Below, one piece after another: positions 24,087-36,800 of a stretch of DNA of 64,000 bases. The notes beneath the pieces are model-generated. The model searched no databases. It was not told the origin of the DNA and saw nothing but the letters and a program-made list of their open reading frames with translations. The first letter of the stretch is position 1; every line of letters starts with the position of its first letter. The DNA lies in assembly GCA_028826165.1 (NCBI GenBank), contig JAPDFW010000114.1, positions 918,501-982,500 of the forward strand, given 5' to 3'. A program made the position numbers and the translations under genes. Source of the DNA: Anaeramoeba ignava (Eukaryota; Metamonada; Anaeramoebidae).

Positions 24087-26926
24087 ATGATAACTTTTAT
24101 AGAATGGATTCCAAGAGGAGCTCCTCAATCAATTCCTATTCAAAATGAAATGGAAAATCCTATATTTCCTCAAGAATTTTCTAAAATGGATTTAAAACTA
24201 AATGAAAATTTAAATGAAAATGAAAATGAAAATTTAAATGAAAATTTAAATGAAAATGAAAATGAAAATGAAATTGAAATAAATGAAAATGAAATTGAAA
24301 ATTTAAATGAAAATGAAATAAATGAAATTGAAATAAATGAAAATGATGATGATGATGACGATGATGGAATTCTTAATCAATTTGCTACTAGAATTGGTGA
24401 TTTAATGTATTATAACAATCCTCAAGATGATCCAAATTTAGTTCAAGTATATTATTTTTTTAATTCTAATTTTAATTTTAATTTTAATTTTAATTCTAAT
24501 TCTAATTCTAATTCTAATTCTAATTCTAATTCTAATATTAATTCTAATTTTAATTTTAATTCTAATTCTAATATTAATTCTAATTCTAATTTTAATTTTA
24601 ATTATAATTCTAATTCTAATTTTAATTCTAATTCTAATTTTAATTTTAATTATAATTCTAATTCTAATTTTAATTCTAATTCTAATTTTAATTTTAATTT
24701 TAATTCTAATTTTAATTTTAATTTTAATTTTAATTCTAATTTTAATTTTAATTTTAATTTTAATTTTAATTTTAATTCTAATTCTAATTCTAATTCTAAT
24801 TTTAATTCTAATTCTAATTTTAATTTTAATTCTAATTTTAATTCTAATTCTAATTCTAATTCTAATTCTAATTCTAATTCTAATTTTAATTTTAATTTCA
24901 ATTCTAATTTTTAATTTTAAATTCAATTTTAATTTTAATTTTAATTTTAATTTTAATTTTAATTTTTAATTTTAATTTTAATTTTTAATTTTAATTTTAA
25001 TTTTAATTTTTAATTTTTAATTTTAATTTTAATTTTAATTTCAATTCTAATTTTAATTTTAATTTCAATTCTAATTTTAATTATAATTCTAATTCTAATT
25101 TTAATTTTAATTTTAATTTCAATTCTAATTTTAATTATAATTCTAATTCTAATTCTAATTCTAATTTTAATTTTAATTTTAATTCTAATTCTAATTTTAA
25201 TTTTAATTCTAATTCTAATTCTAATTTTAATTTTAATTTTAATTTTAATTTTAATTTTAATTTTAATTTTAATTTTAATTTTAATTTTAATTTTAATTTT
25301 AATTTTAATTTTAATTTTAATTTTAATTTTAATTTTAATTTTAATTTTAATTCTAATTCTAATTTTAATTTTAATTCTAATTCTAATTTTAATTTTAATT
25401 CTAATTTTAATTCTAATTCTAATTCTAATTCTAATTCTAATTCTAATTTTAATTTTAATTTTAATTCTAATTTTAATTCTAATTCTAATTCTAATTTTAA
25501 TTTTAATTTTAATTTTAACTTGAGAATGATGATGATGATTCTGAAAAAGATGATTTAATTATTAAAAATACAGATCTTCTTGCTATTGCAGCAAAAAGTG
25601 AAGAAGAAATGAGTTCACTTGAAATTTATCTTTATGAAGAAAAACAAGATAATTTTTATGTTCATCATGATATTATTCTTCCAACATTTCCTTTAAGTCT
25701 TGCTTGGTTAAATTCTGCACCAGATAGTTATTTAAAAGAAAGATCAATAGAATCTGGTATTTTGAATCATTTTGAATTTAAAATTAAAATTAAAATTAAA
25801 ATTAAAATTATAATTCATTTTGAAATTAAAATTTGAATTTAAAATTAAAATTAAAATTAAAATTAAAATTAAAATTAAAATTAAAATTCATTTTGAATTT
25901 AAAATTAAAATTAAAATTAAAATTAAAATTAAAATTAAAATTATAATTCATTTAAAATTAAAATTCATTTTAAAATTAAAATTAAAATTCATTTTGAAAT
26001 TCATTTTGAATTTGAATTTAAAATTAGGAAATTTTGTTGCAGTTGGAACATTCGATCCAACAATTGAAATATGGGATTTAGACATATTAGATGCAGAAGC
26101 ACCAATAGCTATGCTAGGAGGATTATCAGAAAAACCACGAAAAAGAAGAGTTAAGAAAAAAACAGGAAGAAATCGAGGAATGAGATTTGAAATTGAACCA
26201 ATTCTAAAATACAAACCAGAAAGCCACACAGATTCAGTTCTCGGATTATCATGGAATAAATTACATCATAATCTTTTATCAAGTGGATCAGCAGATAAAA
26301 CAGTGAAAATTTGGGAAATACCAACACAGCAATGCCTTCACACTTTGTCCCATCATTCCAACAAGGTTCAATCAGTTTCATGGAATCCTAAAAACGATTC
26401 TTTACTTCTCACTGCGGGATATGATTCCGCTGCGTTTATTTGTGATATCAAACAAAATTTAACTAAAAATCAAGGAATCACAAAATTTTCTCTTTCATCC
26501 GAAGTTGAATATTGCGCTTGGAATCCAATCGAATCTGATAAGTTTATTGTTTCTACTGATGATGGTATTGTTCAATATTATGATATTCGAAATCATTCAT
26601 CTCCTATTTTTTCAGCTAATTGTCATAAAAAAGAAACAACAAGTATTTCTTTTTCTTTGATTCCTGGTCTCCTTGTTACTGCTGGCACAGATAAGTCTAT
26701 TAAGATTTGGGATTTGCAGGGAAATCAACTTACTTTTATTTATGCAAAAGAATTTCCTGAAATCGGAAAAATTTTTTCTGTCAAATTTTCAGATGATTCT
26801 CCTTTTGTTGTTTCTTTTGGTGGAAGTCAAGGAAAAGTTTCCTTTTGGGATTTAACAACTTTAAAACAAGTTCAAGACAGATTTATATCAAGAATTCCTC
26901 AAATGAATTCTTCTAAAAAAAAATAG
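24087..26926 (+). CDS. PWP1: Periodic tryptophan protein 1 (WD40, ribosome biogenesis)
   Basis: Three exons: 24087-24446, 25525-25756 and 26028-26926; phases agree and give about 496 residues. The N-terminus MITFIEWIPRGAP, GDLMYY, DLLAIAAKSEEEMSSLEIYL, DNFYVHHDIILPTFPL and GNFVAVGTFDPTIEIWDLD follow PWP1 closely. WD repeats include SHTDSVLGLSWN...SGSADKTVKIWE and TAGTDKSIKIWD. PWP1 is a nucleolar protein needed for rDNA transcription and large-subunit assembly. Intron 1 (1,078 bases) is a TTCTAATTTTAA array open in the reading frame, which would otherwise add a false Asn/Phe/Ser tract; the donor CAA|GTATAT and acceptor TTGAG|AAT remove it and restore the conserved sequence. Intron 2 is an AAAATT array. 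Confidence 0.95.
24447..25524. repeat. (TTCTAATTTTAA)n filling PWP1 intron 1
   Basis: Two interspersed hexamers, TTCTAA and TTTTAA, make up almost the whole intron; they remain open for about 460 bases past the donor site. Confidence 0.9.
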
Positions 26927-26965
26927 AAATTCAAAAAATAAATTTTTAAAAAATAAATTTTTTAT

Positions 26966-26990
26966 TTTTTCATTTTCATTTTCTTTTATT
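26966..26990 (+). promoter_or_regulatory. T-rich TTTTCATTTTCATTTTC motif before PTH2
   Basis: Two TCATTTTC copies within 35 bases of the start codon. Candidate initiator, as at the other genes. Confidence 0.35.
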
Positions 26991-26998
26991 TTCTTAAA

Positions 26999-29900
26999 AT
27001 GCAAACAAATCAAAAACCTCAACAAATTAATTTAGAAAATCAATCAGAAGATAAATTATATACAAAAGAAGAAGTTATGAAACATTGCTCAATAGCTTTT
27101 ATTCAAGGATGGACATCACATAATATTTTTCTTTCAGAACAACAAAACAAACAAAACAAACAAAACAAAAAAAACAAAAACAAAAAAAACAAAAACCAAA
27201 ATCAAAATCAAAATCAAAATCAAAAAAATTCAAATCAAAATCAAAATCAAAAATCAAAATTCAAATCAAAATTCAAGTCAAAATGAAAAATCAAAACAAA
27301 AAAATGATCCAAAAGAAATTTTATTATCATTAGATATTGATGCTATAAAATTATTAGCAAGTGCTTTGACAAGAAAATCAAATGAATATAAATTAGTTTT
27401 AATTGTAAATATGGGTCTTGGAATGAGAACAGGAAAAATAGCTGCTCAATGTGGTCATGCCACTCTTTCAGCTTATAAAAAAGCTCTTAAACTTGATCCA
27501 AATGGTTTGCGTAATTGGGAAAATTCAGGTCAACCAAAAATCACTTTAAAAGCTCCTAATACAGAATATCTTGTTGAATTAGATTCCGTTGCAAGATCTC
27601 TTAATATTCCTTCTGCTAGAATTTATGATGCAGGAAGAACTCAAGTATAAAAGAGATCTTCAAACTTTATTTACAATTAATTTAAAATTGATATAAAATT
27701 AATATAAAATTAATATAAAATTAATATAAAATTAATATAAAATTGATATAAAATTAATATAAAATTGATTTAAAATTAATATAAAATTGATATAAAATTG
27801 ATATAAAATTAATTTAAAATTGATATAAAATTGATATAAAATTAATATAAAATTAATATAAAATTAATATAAAATTGATATAAAATTAATATAAAATTAA
27901 TATAAAATTAATATAAAATTAATATAAAATTAATATAAAATTAATATAAAAATTAATATAAAAATTAATATAAAATTAATATAAAATTAATATAAAAATT
28001 GATTTAAAATTGATATAAAATAGATATAAAATTAATATAAAATTAATATAAAATTGATATAAAATTAATATAAAATTAATATAAAAATTGATTTAAAATT
28101 AATTTAAAATTAATATAAAATTGATATAAAATTGATATAAAATAGATATAAAATTAATATAAAATTAATATAAAATTAATATAAAATTAATATAAAATTG
28201 ATATAAAATTGATATACAATTAATATAAAATTAATATAAAATTGATATACAATTAAATTAAAATTGATATAAAATTGATATAAAATTAATATAAAATTGA
28301 TATAAAAATTGATATAAAATTAATATAAAATTAATATAAAATTGATATAAAATTAATATAAAATTAATATAAAATTAATATAAAATTAATATACAATTAA
28401 TTTAAAATTGATATAAAATTAATATAAAATTAATATAAAATTAATATAAAATTAATATAAAATTAATATAAAATTGATATAAAATTGATTTAAAATTAAT
28501 ATAAAATTGATATAATATTGATTTAAAATTAATATAAAATTAATATAAAATTGATATAAAATTAATATAAAATTAATATAAAAATTAATATGAAATTAAT
28601 ATAAAATTGATTTAAAATTAATATAAAATTAATATAAAATTGATTTAAAATTAATATAAAATTAATATAAAATTGATATAAAATTAATATAAAATTAATA
28701 TAAAATTAATATAAAAATTAATATTAAAATTAATATAAAATTGATATAAAAATTGATATTAAATCAATATAAAATTAATATAAAATTAATATAAAATTGA
28801 TTTAAAATTAATATAAAATTAATATAAAATTGATATAAAAAATTAATATAAAATTAATATAAAATTGATATAAAATTAATATAAAAATTAATATAAAATT
28901 AATATAAAATTGATATAAAATTGATATAAAATTGATATAAAATTGATTTAAAATTAATTTAAAATTGATATAAAATTGATATAAAATTGATATAAAATTA
29001 ATATAAAAATTGATATACAATTAAATTAAAATTTATATAAAATTGATATAAAATTAATATAAAATTAATATAAAATTAATATAAAATTGATATAAAATTA
29101 ATATAAAATTGATATAAAAATAGATTTAAAATTGATATAAAATTGATATAAAATTAATATAAAATTAATATAAAATTAATATAAAATTAATATAAAATTG
29201 ATATAAAATTAATATAAAAATTAATATAAAATTAATATAAAATTAATATAAAATTAAATAAATAAAATTAATATAAAATTAATATAAAAATTAATATAAA
29301 ATTAATATAAAATTAATATAAAATTAATATAAAATTAATATAAAATTAATATAAAATTAATATAAAATTAATATAAAATTAATATAAAATTAATATAAAA
29401 TTAATATAAAATTGATATAAAATTAATTTAAAATTAATATAAAATTGATATAAAATTAATATAAAATTAATATAAAATTAATATAAAATTGATATACAAT
29501 TAAATTAAAATTGATATAAAATTAATATAAAATTAATATAAAATTAATATAAAATTAATATAAAATTAATATAAAATTGATATAAAATTGATTTAAAATT
29601 AATATAAAATTGATATAATATTGATTTAAAAATTAATATAAAATTAATATAAAATTGATATAAAATTAATATAAAATTAATATAAAATTAATATGAAATT
29701 AATATAAAATTAATATAATATTAATATAAAATTAATATAAAATTAATATAAAATTGATATAAAAATTAATATAAAATTAATATAAAATTGATATAAAATT
29801 GATATAAAATTGATATAAAATTAATTTAAAATTAATATAAAATTGATATAAAATTGATTTAAAATTAATATAAAATTAATATAAAATTAATATAAAATTG

Positions 29901-30969
29901 ATATATAATTAATTTAAAATTAATATAAAATTAATTTAAAATTAATATAAAATTGATTTAAAATTAATATAAAATTGATATAAAATTAATATAAAATTAA
30001 TTTAAAATTAATATAAAATTGATTTAAAAATTAATATAAAATTAATATAAAATTGATATAAAATTGATATAAAATTAATATAAAATTGATATAAAATTGA
30101 TATAAAATTAATATAAAATTGATATAAAATAGATTTAAAATTAATATAAAATTGATTTAAAATAGATTTAAAATTAATTTAAAATTAATATAAAATTAAT
30201 ATAAAATTGATATAAAATTAATATAAAAATTAATATAAAATTAATATAAAATTAATATAAAATTAATATAAAATTGATATAAAATAGATTTAAAATTAAT
30301 ATAAAATTGATTTTAAAATAGATTTAAAATTGATATAAAATTGATATAAAATTAATATAAAATTGATATAAAATTAATATAAAATTAATATAAAATAGAT
30401 ATAAAATAGATATAAAATTAATATAAAATTAATATAAAATTAATATAAAATTAATATAAAATTAATATAAAATTAATATAAAATTAATATAAAATTAATA
30501 TAAAATTAATATAAAATTGATATAAAATTAATATAAAATTGATATAAAATTGATATAAAATTAATATAAAATTAATATAAAATTAATATAAAATTAATAT
30601 AAAATTGATATAAAATTAATATAAAATTAATATAAAATTAATATAAAATTGATATAAAATTAATTTAAAATTAATATAAAATTGATATAAAATTGATATA
30701 AAATTGATATAAAATTGATATAAAATTAATATAAAATTAATATAAAATAGATTTAAAATTGATTTGAAATTTAAAATAGATTTAAAAAATTTGATCAATA
30801 AGAATTTTATTAATAGATTAAAATCCCCCAAAAACAAAAACAAAATATTAAAAAAAATTTATCTAAAAAAATAAAAAAGGTTGAATCAGGTTCTTTCACA
30901 TGTCTTGCAATAGGACCAGCTTTAGGGGAGTTGATCGATCAAATTACTGGAAATTTAAAATTACTTTAA
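26999..30969 (+). CDS. Peptidyl-tRNA hydrolase 2 (PTH2) with giant satellite intron
   Basis: The catalytic domain runs from YKLVLIVNMGLGMRTGKI through AAQCGHATLSAYKKA to YDAGRTQ at 27644. The missing C-terminal strand is at 30880-30969: VESGSFTCLAIGP followed by LIDQITGNLKLL, which is the PTH2 ending. Donor CAA|GTATAA and acceptor AAAAAG|GTT join in phase 0. The enzyme recycles peptidyl-tRNA released from stalled ribosomes. The N-terminus (26999 onward) is in a different frame from the domain. Either one extra A sits in the run 27249-27253 within a Gln/Asn/Lys tract, or a small intron 27074-27137 (GTTATG...TTTCAG) is removed; the second gives an open frame too, but would discard GC-richer, protein-like sequence. 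The 3.2-kb intron is wholly repetitive. Confidence 0.9.
27670..30780. repeat. 3.1-kb ATAAAATTAAT satellite inside the PTH2 intron
   Basis: An 11-base unit, ATAAAATTAAT/ATAAAATTGAT, is repeated several hundred times with substitutions (G for A, TTTAAA for ATAAAA, rare single-base insertions). It occupies nearly the whole intron and nothing else. Confidence 0.95.
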
Positions 30970-31125
30970 TAGAAAAAATAGAAAAAAAAAAAGCAAAAAA
31001 AAAAACAAACAAATCACCATTATTCTCAATTTAAAAAATAAATAAAAATAAATAAAAATAAATAAAAATTAAACTTGGAATTGATGAGTAATTAAAAAGC
31101 AAAATTTAAAAGAAAAAAAAATTTT

Positions 31126-31160
31126 TCAATTTTTCATTTTTCATTTTTCATTTTTCATTT
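31126..31160 (+). promoter_or_regulatory. Tandem TTTTTCAT motifs upstream of methyltransferase 1
   Basis: Several TTTTTCAT copies about 45 bases before the start codon. They are degraded upstream of copies 2 and 3. Confidence 0.4.
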
Positions 31161-31203
31161 TCTTTTTAAAAATCCAAAAAATTTAATTTAGAAAATTAAT
31201 AAA

Positions 31204-31860
31204 ATGTCAGAATTTGATAAAAAAGCAGAAACTTTTACAGATCAAAAACATTTAGAACATGGAAAAAAAGTAGCAAATGGATTAGTAAAAATTATCAATG
31301 AAGAAATTTTAAAGAATAATGAAAAAGTAAATATACTTGATATGGGATGTGGAGTTGGATCAGTAGCAATACCTTTATCATTATTAAATCCAAAATTTAT
31401 AATTGATGGAATTGATCCATCAATTAAAATGATTGAATTTTTTGAAAAAAGAGTTAAAGAAGAAAAAGTTGAACGAGTTTTCCCAACATTTCAAGCAGAA
31501 CCAAAACCAGAAAATAAATATAATATTGGTTATACTTCAAATGTTCTTCATCATATTGAAGATATTTCTGGTTTTCTTAAAAAGATTTATGATTCTTTAC
31601 TTAAAGATGGTCAGATTCTTATTGTTGATTATGAAAAATCTCCAATATCCCATTTATTTCATACTAATCCTGATAGTTCTCTTGTTCATCCTAGTGGTTT
31701 TTCTAAAGAAGAATTGCAAAAATTTCTTGTTGATGCTAATTTTAAAGATGTTAAAGTTTTGGATTTTGGTTCAATTCAAAGAAAAATTGTTGATGAAAAC
31801 AAGAATGAATCTTTGGAAACTTTCAATTTTTTAGTTGCAACTGGTTTTAAACATGATTAA
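31204..31860 (+). CDS. SAM-dependent methyltransferase, tandem copy 1
   Basis: A single-exon gene of 218 residues. Class I fold motif I is NILDMGCGVGS (residues 43-53), the acidic end of strand 2 is IDGID, and motif II/post-II are YNIGYTSNVLHHI and LKDGQILIVDYEK. It is of the UbiE/COQ5 (Methyltransf_11) type; the substrate cannot be told. It is the first of three tandem paralogues on one strand, each closing with FKDVKVLDFG and LVATGFKHD. The first ~30 residues differ most from copies 2 and 3. Confidence 0.88.
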   Translation: MSEFDKKAETFTDQKHLEHGKKVANGLVKIINEEILKNNEKVNILDMGCGVGSVAIPLSLLNPKFIIDGIDPSIKMIEFFEKRVKEEKVERVFPTFQAEPKPENKYNIGYTSNVLHHIEDISGFLKKIYDSLLKDGQILIVDYEKSPISHLFHTNPDSSLVHPSGFSKEELQKFLVDANFKDVKVLDFGSIQRKIVDENKNESLETFNFLVATGFKHD

Positions 31861-31975
31861 TAAGGAAAAACAAAATATTTTTCTTTTCATTCCTTTTCAA
31901 TTTACATTTTAAAACAAAATCAATTCAAATCAATAAAAGAAATTTCTTTTCTTTTTTAATTTAATTTTTTGATTT

Positions 31976-33055
31976 GATGAGTAATCAAAAAAAAGCAAAA
32001 TTTAAATAAGCAAAAAAAATTATTTTTCTTTTTAAAATTCATTTTTTTCTTTTTAAAAATCCAAAAATTTAATTTAGAAAATTAATAAAATGTCAGAATT
32101 CGATCAACACGCACAAAAATTTATGAATCCAGGATATTTAGCACAAGGAAAAACAATTGCAACTAGATTATTTCCATTTATTAATGAAGAAATTTTAAAG
32201 AATAATGAAAAAGTAAATATACTTGATATGGGATGTGGAGTTGGAGCAGTAGCAATACCTTTATCATTATTAAATCCAAAATTTATAATTGATGGAATTG
32301 ATACATCAATTAAAATGATTGAATATTTTCAACAAAGAGTTGAAGAAGAAAAAGTTGAACGAGTTTTCCCTTCATTTCAAGCAGAACCAAAACCAGAAAA
32401 TAAATATAATATTGCTTATGCTTCAAGTGTTCTTCATCATATTAAAGATATTCCTGGTTTTCTTAAAAAGATTTATGGTTCTTTACTTAAAGATGGTCAG
32501 ATTCTTATTGTTGATTTTGCAAAAAATGAACAATCTCATTTACTTCATTCTACTAAATTCGAATCCCTTCATTATCCTAGTGGTTTTTCTGAAGAAGAAT
32601 TGCAAAAATTTCTTGTTGATGCTAATTTTAAAGATGTTAAAGTTTTGGATTTTGGTAAAATTGAAAAGAAAGTTACTGATGAAAATAAGAATGTGTCTTT
32701 CCGTGATTTTAATTTTTTAGTTGCAACTGGTTTTAAACATGATTAATAAGGAAAAACAAAATATTTTTCTTTTTTCTTTTTCTTTTCTTTTTCTTTTTCT
32801 TTTAAATTAACAAAATCAATTCAAAATCAATAAAAGAATTAATTTTTTAATTTAATTTCTTTTTAAATTTAAGATTTAATAATTTTTATTTAAGACCCCC
32901 TTTTAAAAAAGTTAAGGTGTAATTAAAAAAATTTTGATTTGATGAGTAATCAAAAAAAACAAAATTTAAATAAGCAAAAAAAATTATTTTTGTTTTTAAA
33001 ATTCATTTTTTTCCTTTTTAAAAATCCAATAAATTTAATTTAGAAAATTAATAAA
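31976..33055 (+). repeat. Duplicated promoter blocks of the methyltransferase array
   Basis: The block GATGAGTAATCAAAAA, then CAAAATTTAAATAAGC, then AATTTAGAAAATTAATAAAATG recurs at 31976-32092 and 32940-33058, with a diverged form at 31083-31206. The 3' flank TTAATAAGGAAAAACAAAATA also follows each stop. Confidence 0.85.
32090..32746 (+). CDS. SAM-dependent methyltransferase, tandem copy 2
   Basis: 218 residues, colinear with copy 1 without gaps. Motif I is NILDMGCGVGA; the conserved block SSVLHHIKDIPGFLKKIY is intact. The N-terminal segment GKTIATRLFPFINEEIL is shared with copy 3, suggesting copies 2 and 3 split last. The variable stretch is residues ~150-165 (after LIVDF), where substrate-contacting loops usually lie in this fold. 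Upstream and downstream sequences are also duplicated, so the promoter was copied with the gene. Confidence 0.88.
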   Translation: MSEFDQHAQKFMNPGYLAQGKTIATRLFPFINEEILKNNEKVNILDMGCGVGAVAIPLSLLNPKFIIDGIDTSIKMIEYFQQRVEEEKVERVFPSFQAEPKPENKYNIAYASSVLHHIKDIPGFLKKIYGSLLKDGQILIVDFAKNEQSHLLHSTKFESLHYPSGFSEEELQKFLVDANFKDVKVLDFGKIEKKVTDENKNVSFRDFNFLVATGFKHD

Positions 33056-33712
33056 ATGGCAGCATTTGATAAAAAGGCAGATAAATTCATAAACAAAGAA
33101 TACGCAGAACAAGGAAAAACAGTAGCAACTAGATTATTTCCATTTATCAATGAAGAAATTTTAAAGAATAATGAAAAAGTAAACATACTTGATATGGGAT
33201 GTGGAGTTGGAGCAGTAACAATACCTTTATCATTATTAAATCCAAAATTTATAATTGATGGAATTGATCCATCAATTAAAATGATTGAATATTTTGAAAA
33301 AAGAGTTAAAGAAGAAAAAGTTGAACGAGTTTTCCCAACATTTCAAGCAGAACCAAAACCAGAAAATAAATATAATATTGCTTATACTACAAATGTTCTT
33401 CGTTATATTCAAGATATTTCTGGTTTTCTTAAACAAATTTATGATTCTTTAGTTAAAGATGGTCAGATTCTTATTGTTGATTATGAAAAATCTGAAAAAA
33501 CTGAGATATTTCATACTAAACGTGATAGTGCTCTTTTTTATCCTACTGGCTTTTCTAAAGAAGAATTGCAAAAACTTCTTATTGATGCTAATTTTAAAGA
33601 TGTTAAAGTTTTGGATTTTGGTATAATTGAAAAAAGATTTACTGATAAAGATAACAAAGTTCTTAATATTCCTTTTGATTTTTTAGTTGCAACTGGTTTT
33701 AAACATGATTAA
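33056..33712 (+). CDS. SAM-dependent methyltransferase, tandem copy 3
   Basis: 218 residues, colinear with copies 1 and 2. Motif I is NILDMGCGVGA. The post-II region reads TNVLRYIQDISGFLKQIY, with RY replacing the HH shared by copies 1 and 2. The start is fixed by the shared leader AATTTAGAAAATTAATAAAATG. Upstream spacing is about 75 bases longer than for copy 2 and contains a G/C-richer island, GACCCCCTTTT, near 32900. Function beyond SAM-dependent methylation is unknown. Confidence 0.88.
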   Translation: MAAFDKKADKFINKEYAEQGKTVATRLFPFINEEILKNNEKVNILDMGCGVGAVTIPLSLLNPKFIIDGIDPSIKMIEYFEKRVKEEKVERVFPTFQAEPKPENKYNIAYTTNVLRYIQDISGFLKQIYDSLVKDGQILIVDYEKSEKTEIFHTKRDSALFYPTGFSKEELQKLLIDANFKDVKVLDFGIIEKRFTDKDNKVLNIPFDFLVATGFKHD

Positions 33713-33852
33713 TAAGGAAAAACAAAATATTTTTTTTTTCTTTTCTTTTCTTTTAAATTAACAAAATCAAATCAACAAAAAATATTTTTCTTAATTTTTT
33801 TTGAATTTTTTCATTTTTCATTTTTTTTTTACACAAAAAAGAAAAACAGAAA

Positions 33853-36800
33853 ATGAATGCTTTAACTTGTGCAATTTGTTTTGAGAACTATTCAGATCAA
33901 AATAAACCAATGATCACTTGCAAAGAATGTCACACAATTTGTGAAAATTGTTTAAAAGAAAAAGATCAATGTTCTTTTTGTCGAACTTCTTTTGAAAAAT
34001 TTGAACCATTTATAAATCGACCTTTATTACAAATTGTGAACGAACTTCAAAAACCAAAACTTGAGAAAGATGAATCAATTCCTCCTTTGTCAGAACTAGA
34101 AGTTGAACCAAAACCACCTTTTTATTCAATTGGCGTTTTTGATCTTTTTAAAGGCAAATTAAGATCTTATACTGTTGCAATTAAAAAACTTAAAATTGAA
34201 ATTGATGAAAAGCAAAAAAACTATTTTCAAAAAGAAATGAATTTTTCAATCAATTTAAATCATCCTAATTTAGTGAAAAATTTTGGAATAATGGATAATG
34301 ATAGCAAAATGGGAATTGTTATGGAATTTGCTGAACAAGGAAATTTAGCTGAAAATATTGACAGTTTCACTTTTGAAAAAAAGATTGATTTATCATTAAA
34401 ATTAGCTCATTCATTGAATTATTTACATCAAAATTCAATTATTCATGGAAATTTGAAACCTGAAAATATTTTGATTTCAAAAAATCAACCTAAAATTACT
34501 GATTTTTGTATGACAAAACTCCATCAACATATTATGAAGAATATCAATGCAAGTCCAAATTCAATTCGTTATTCTCCTCCAGAAATTATTGAAAAAGGCA
34601 CTTTTTATGATGTTACTTGTGATATTTACAGTTTATCAATGATTTTATATTTCATTTTTACAAAAAAACAACCTTTTGAAGATGATACTTTGTTTATGAT
34701 TCCAACAAAAATTCTTAAAGGGGAAAGACCTGAATTTCCAAATGATTTTCCAAGTGAATTAACTGAAGTTATCACTAAAGGATGGAGTAATAATGTGAAA
34801 GATCGATGTTCTTTGAATGAATTTATTCAATGTTTGGATAAGATCAAAATTGAAACAAGTAATTTTCAATCCAAATCAAAATCCAAATCAAAATCAAAAT
34901 CTAAATCAAAATCAAAATAAAAATCAAAATCAAAATCAAAATCAAAATCAAAATCTAAATCTAAATCAAAATCAAAATCAAAATCAAAATCAAAATCTAA
35001 ATTAAAATCAAAATCAAATCTAAAATCAAAATTAAAATCAAAATCAAAATCAAAATCTAAAATCAAAATCAAAATCAAAATCAAAATCAAAATCAAAATC
35101 AAAATCAAAATCAAAATCAAAATCAAAATCAAAATCAAAATCAAAATCAAAATCAAAATCAAAATCAAAATCAAAATCTAAATTAAAATCAAAATCAAAA
35201 TCAAAATCAAAATCTAAATTAAAATCAAAACTAATTTTAATTTTAATTCAAAATTAATTTTAAAAAGTAGAAAATGAAGTAAATGAGTCATCTAATCAAA
35301 TTACAAATGAACCATTTAATCAAATTACAAATGAATCATTTAATCAAATTAAAAATGAACCATTTAATCAAATTAAAATGAAACCATTTAATCAAATTAA
35401 AAATGAATCATTTAATCAAATTACAAATGAATCATTTAATCAAATTAAAAATGAATCATTTAATCAAATTAAAAATGAACCATTTAATCAAATTACAAAT
35501 GAACCATTTAATCAAATTACAAATGAACCATTTAATCAAATTAAAAATGAACAATCTAATCAAATTAAAAATGAATCAGAAAGTGAAACATCAGAAAGTG
35601 AAACATTAGAAAGTGAAACAGCAGAATCTTCATCTGATTGGGAAAACAAACCACAAGATTATTTAATACAAAATTTTGAAACTATTATTGATGTAAATAT
35701 TTAAATATTTTATATTTAATATTTAATAATAAATATTCAATATTCAATTTAAAAGGAAAAGGAAAAAGAAAAGGAAAAAGAAAAACAAGAAAAAATTAAA
35801 ATTGAAAAAGAACTTCAAAAAAAAATTAAAAAAGAAAAAATTAAAAAAGAAAAAGAATTAAAAAAAAAACAAGAAAAAGAAAGACAAGAAAAACTTCAAA
35901 AGGAGAAAGAAAAACAGGAAAAAGAAAAACAAGAACTTAATGAATTCTTAAATAAAGCAAAAGATTATTTTCATAAATTTCATCAATCAATTCAAGAAAA
36001 TCAGAAAGGTAATTTAAAAAAAAAAAAGATTTTTTTTTGGAATAAATTTAAATTGAAAAAAAATAAATGTTCTTTTTATCAATATTTTGTTTCCAAAAAA
36101 AAAACAACAACAAGAATTGATGGAAATTGATATATCCTTAATTACTCAATTTATCAAAAAATTCCCAACAAATGAATTTATTCAAGAAAATTGTTGTTTT
36201 ATTTTAAGAAAACTTAGTGAAGCAGAAAAGAGTAAATTTAATCTCAATTTTAAATTATTATCTCTTATTTATTAAAATTCCTTTTCTTTTTCTTTTTAAA
36301 ATAAATATAGAAAAAGAATTAATGGGAATTGATATCTCTTTAATTTTTGAAATTATGAAAAATTTACCAACAAATGAATTTATTCAAGAAAATTATTGTT
36401 TTATTTTAAGAAACATTACTGAAACAGAAAAGAGTAAATTTAATCTCAATTTTAAATTATTATCTCTTATTTATTAAAATTCCTTTTTTTTACATTTTAA
36501 AATAAATAATTATAGAAATTTCATTTAATATTCCAGATTTAAATGGATTTTATTTAATTATGAAAGCAATGAATAATTTCCCAAATAACAAATTTATTCA
36601 TCTTCAATCTTTTTTAATTTTTATTAATATTGGAAACGAAAATGGTAAAATTAAAATTAAATCTAAATTCTGAAAATTTTGGAATTCTTCTTCTTATTCA
36701 AAAAAAAAAAAAAAAAAGAAAACAAAAAACAAATTGAAGAAAATTTTGGATTGGCTACAATAATTTCAACAATGGTTAATTTTTCAGAAGATAAAGAAAT

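Noticed and set aside
24447-24914. Asn/Phe/Ser extension of the PWP1 first exon
   Set aside because: A donor at 24447 and an acceptor at 25524 restore the conserved PWP1 sequence in phase, so this is intron.
27074-27137. Small intron in the PTH2 N-terminus
   Set aside because: It would repair the frame (GTTATG...TTTCAG), but its sequence is richer in G/C than other introns and encodes Cys/Trp/His-containing peptide. A homopolymer error is slightly preferred; neither is proved.
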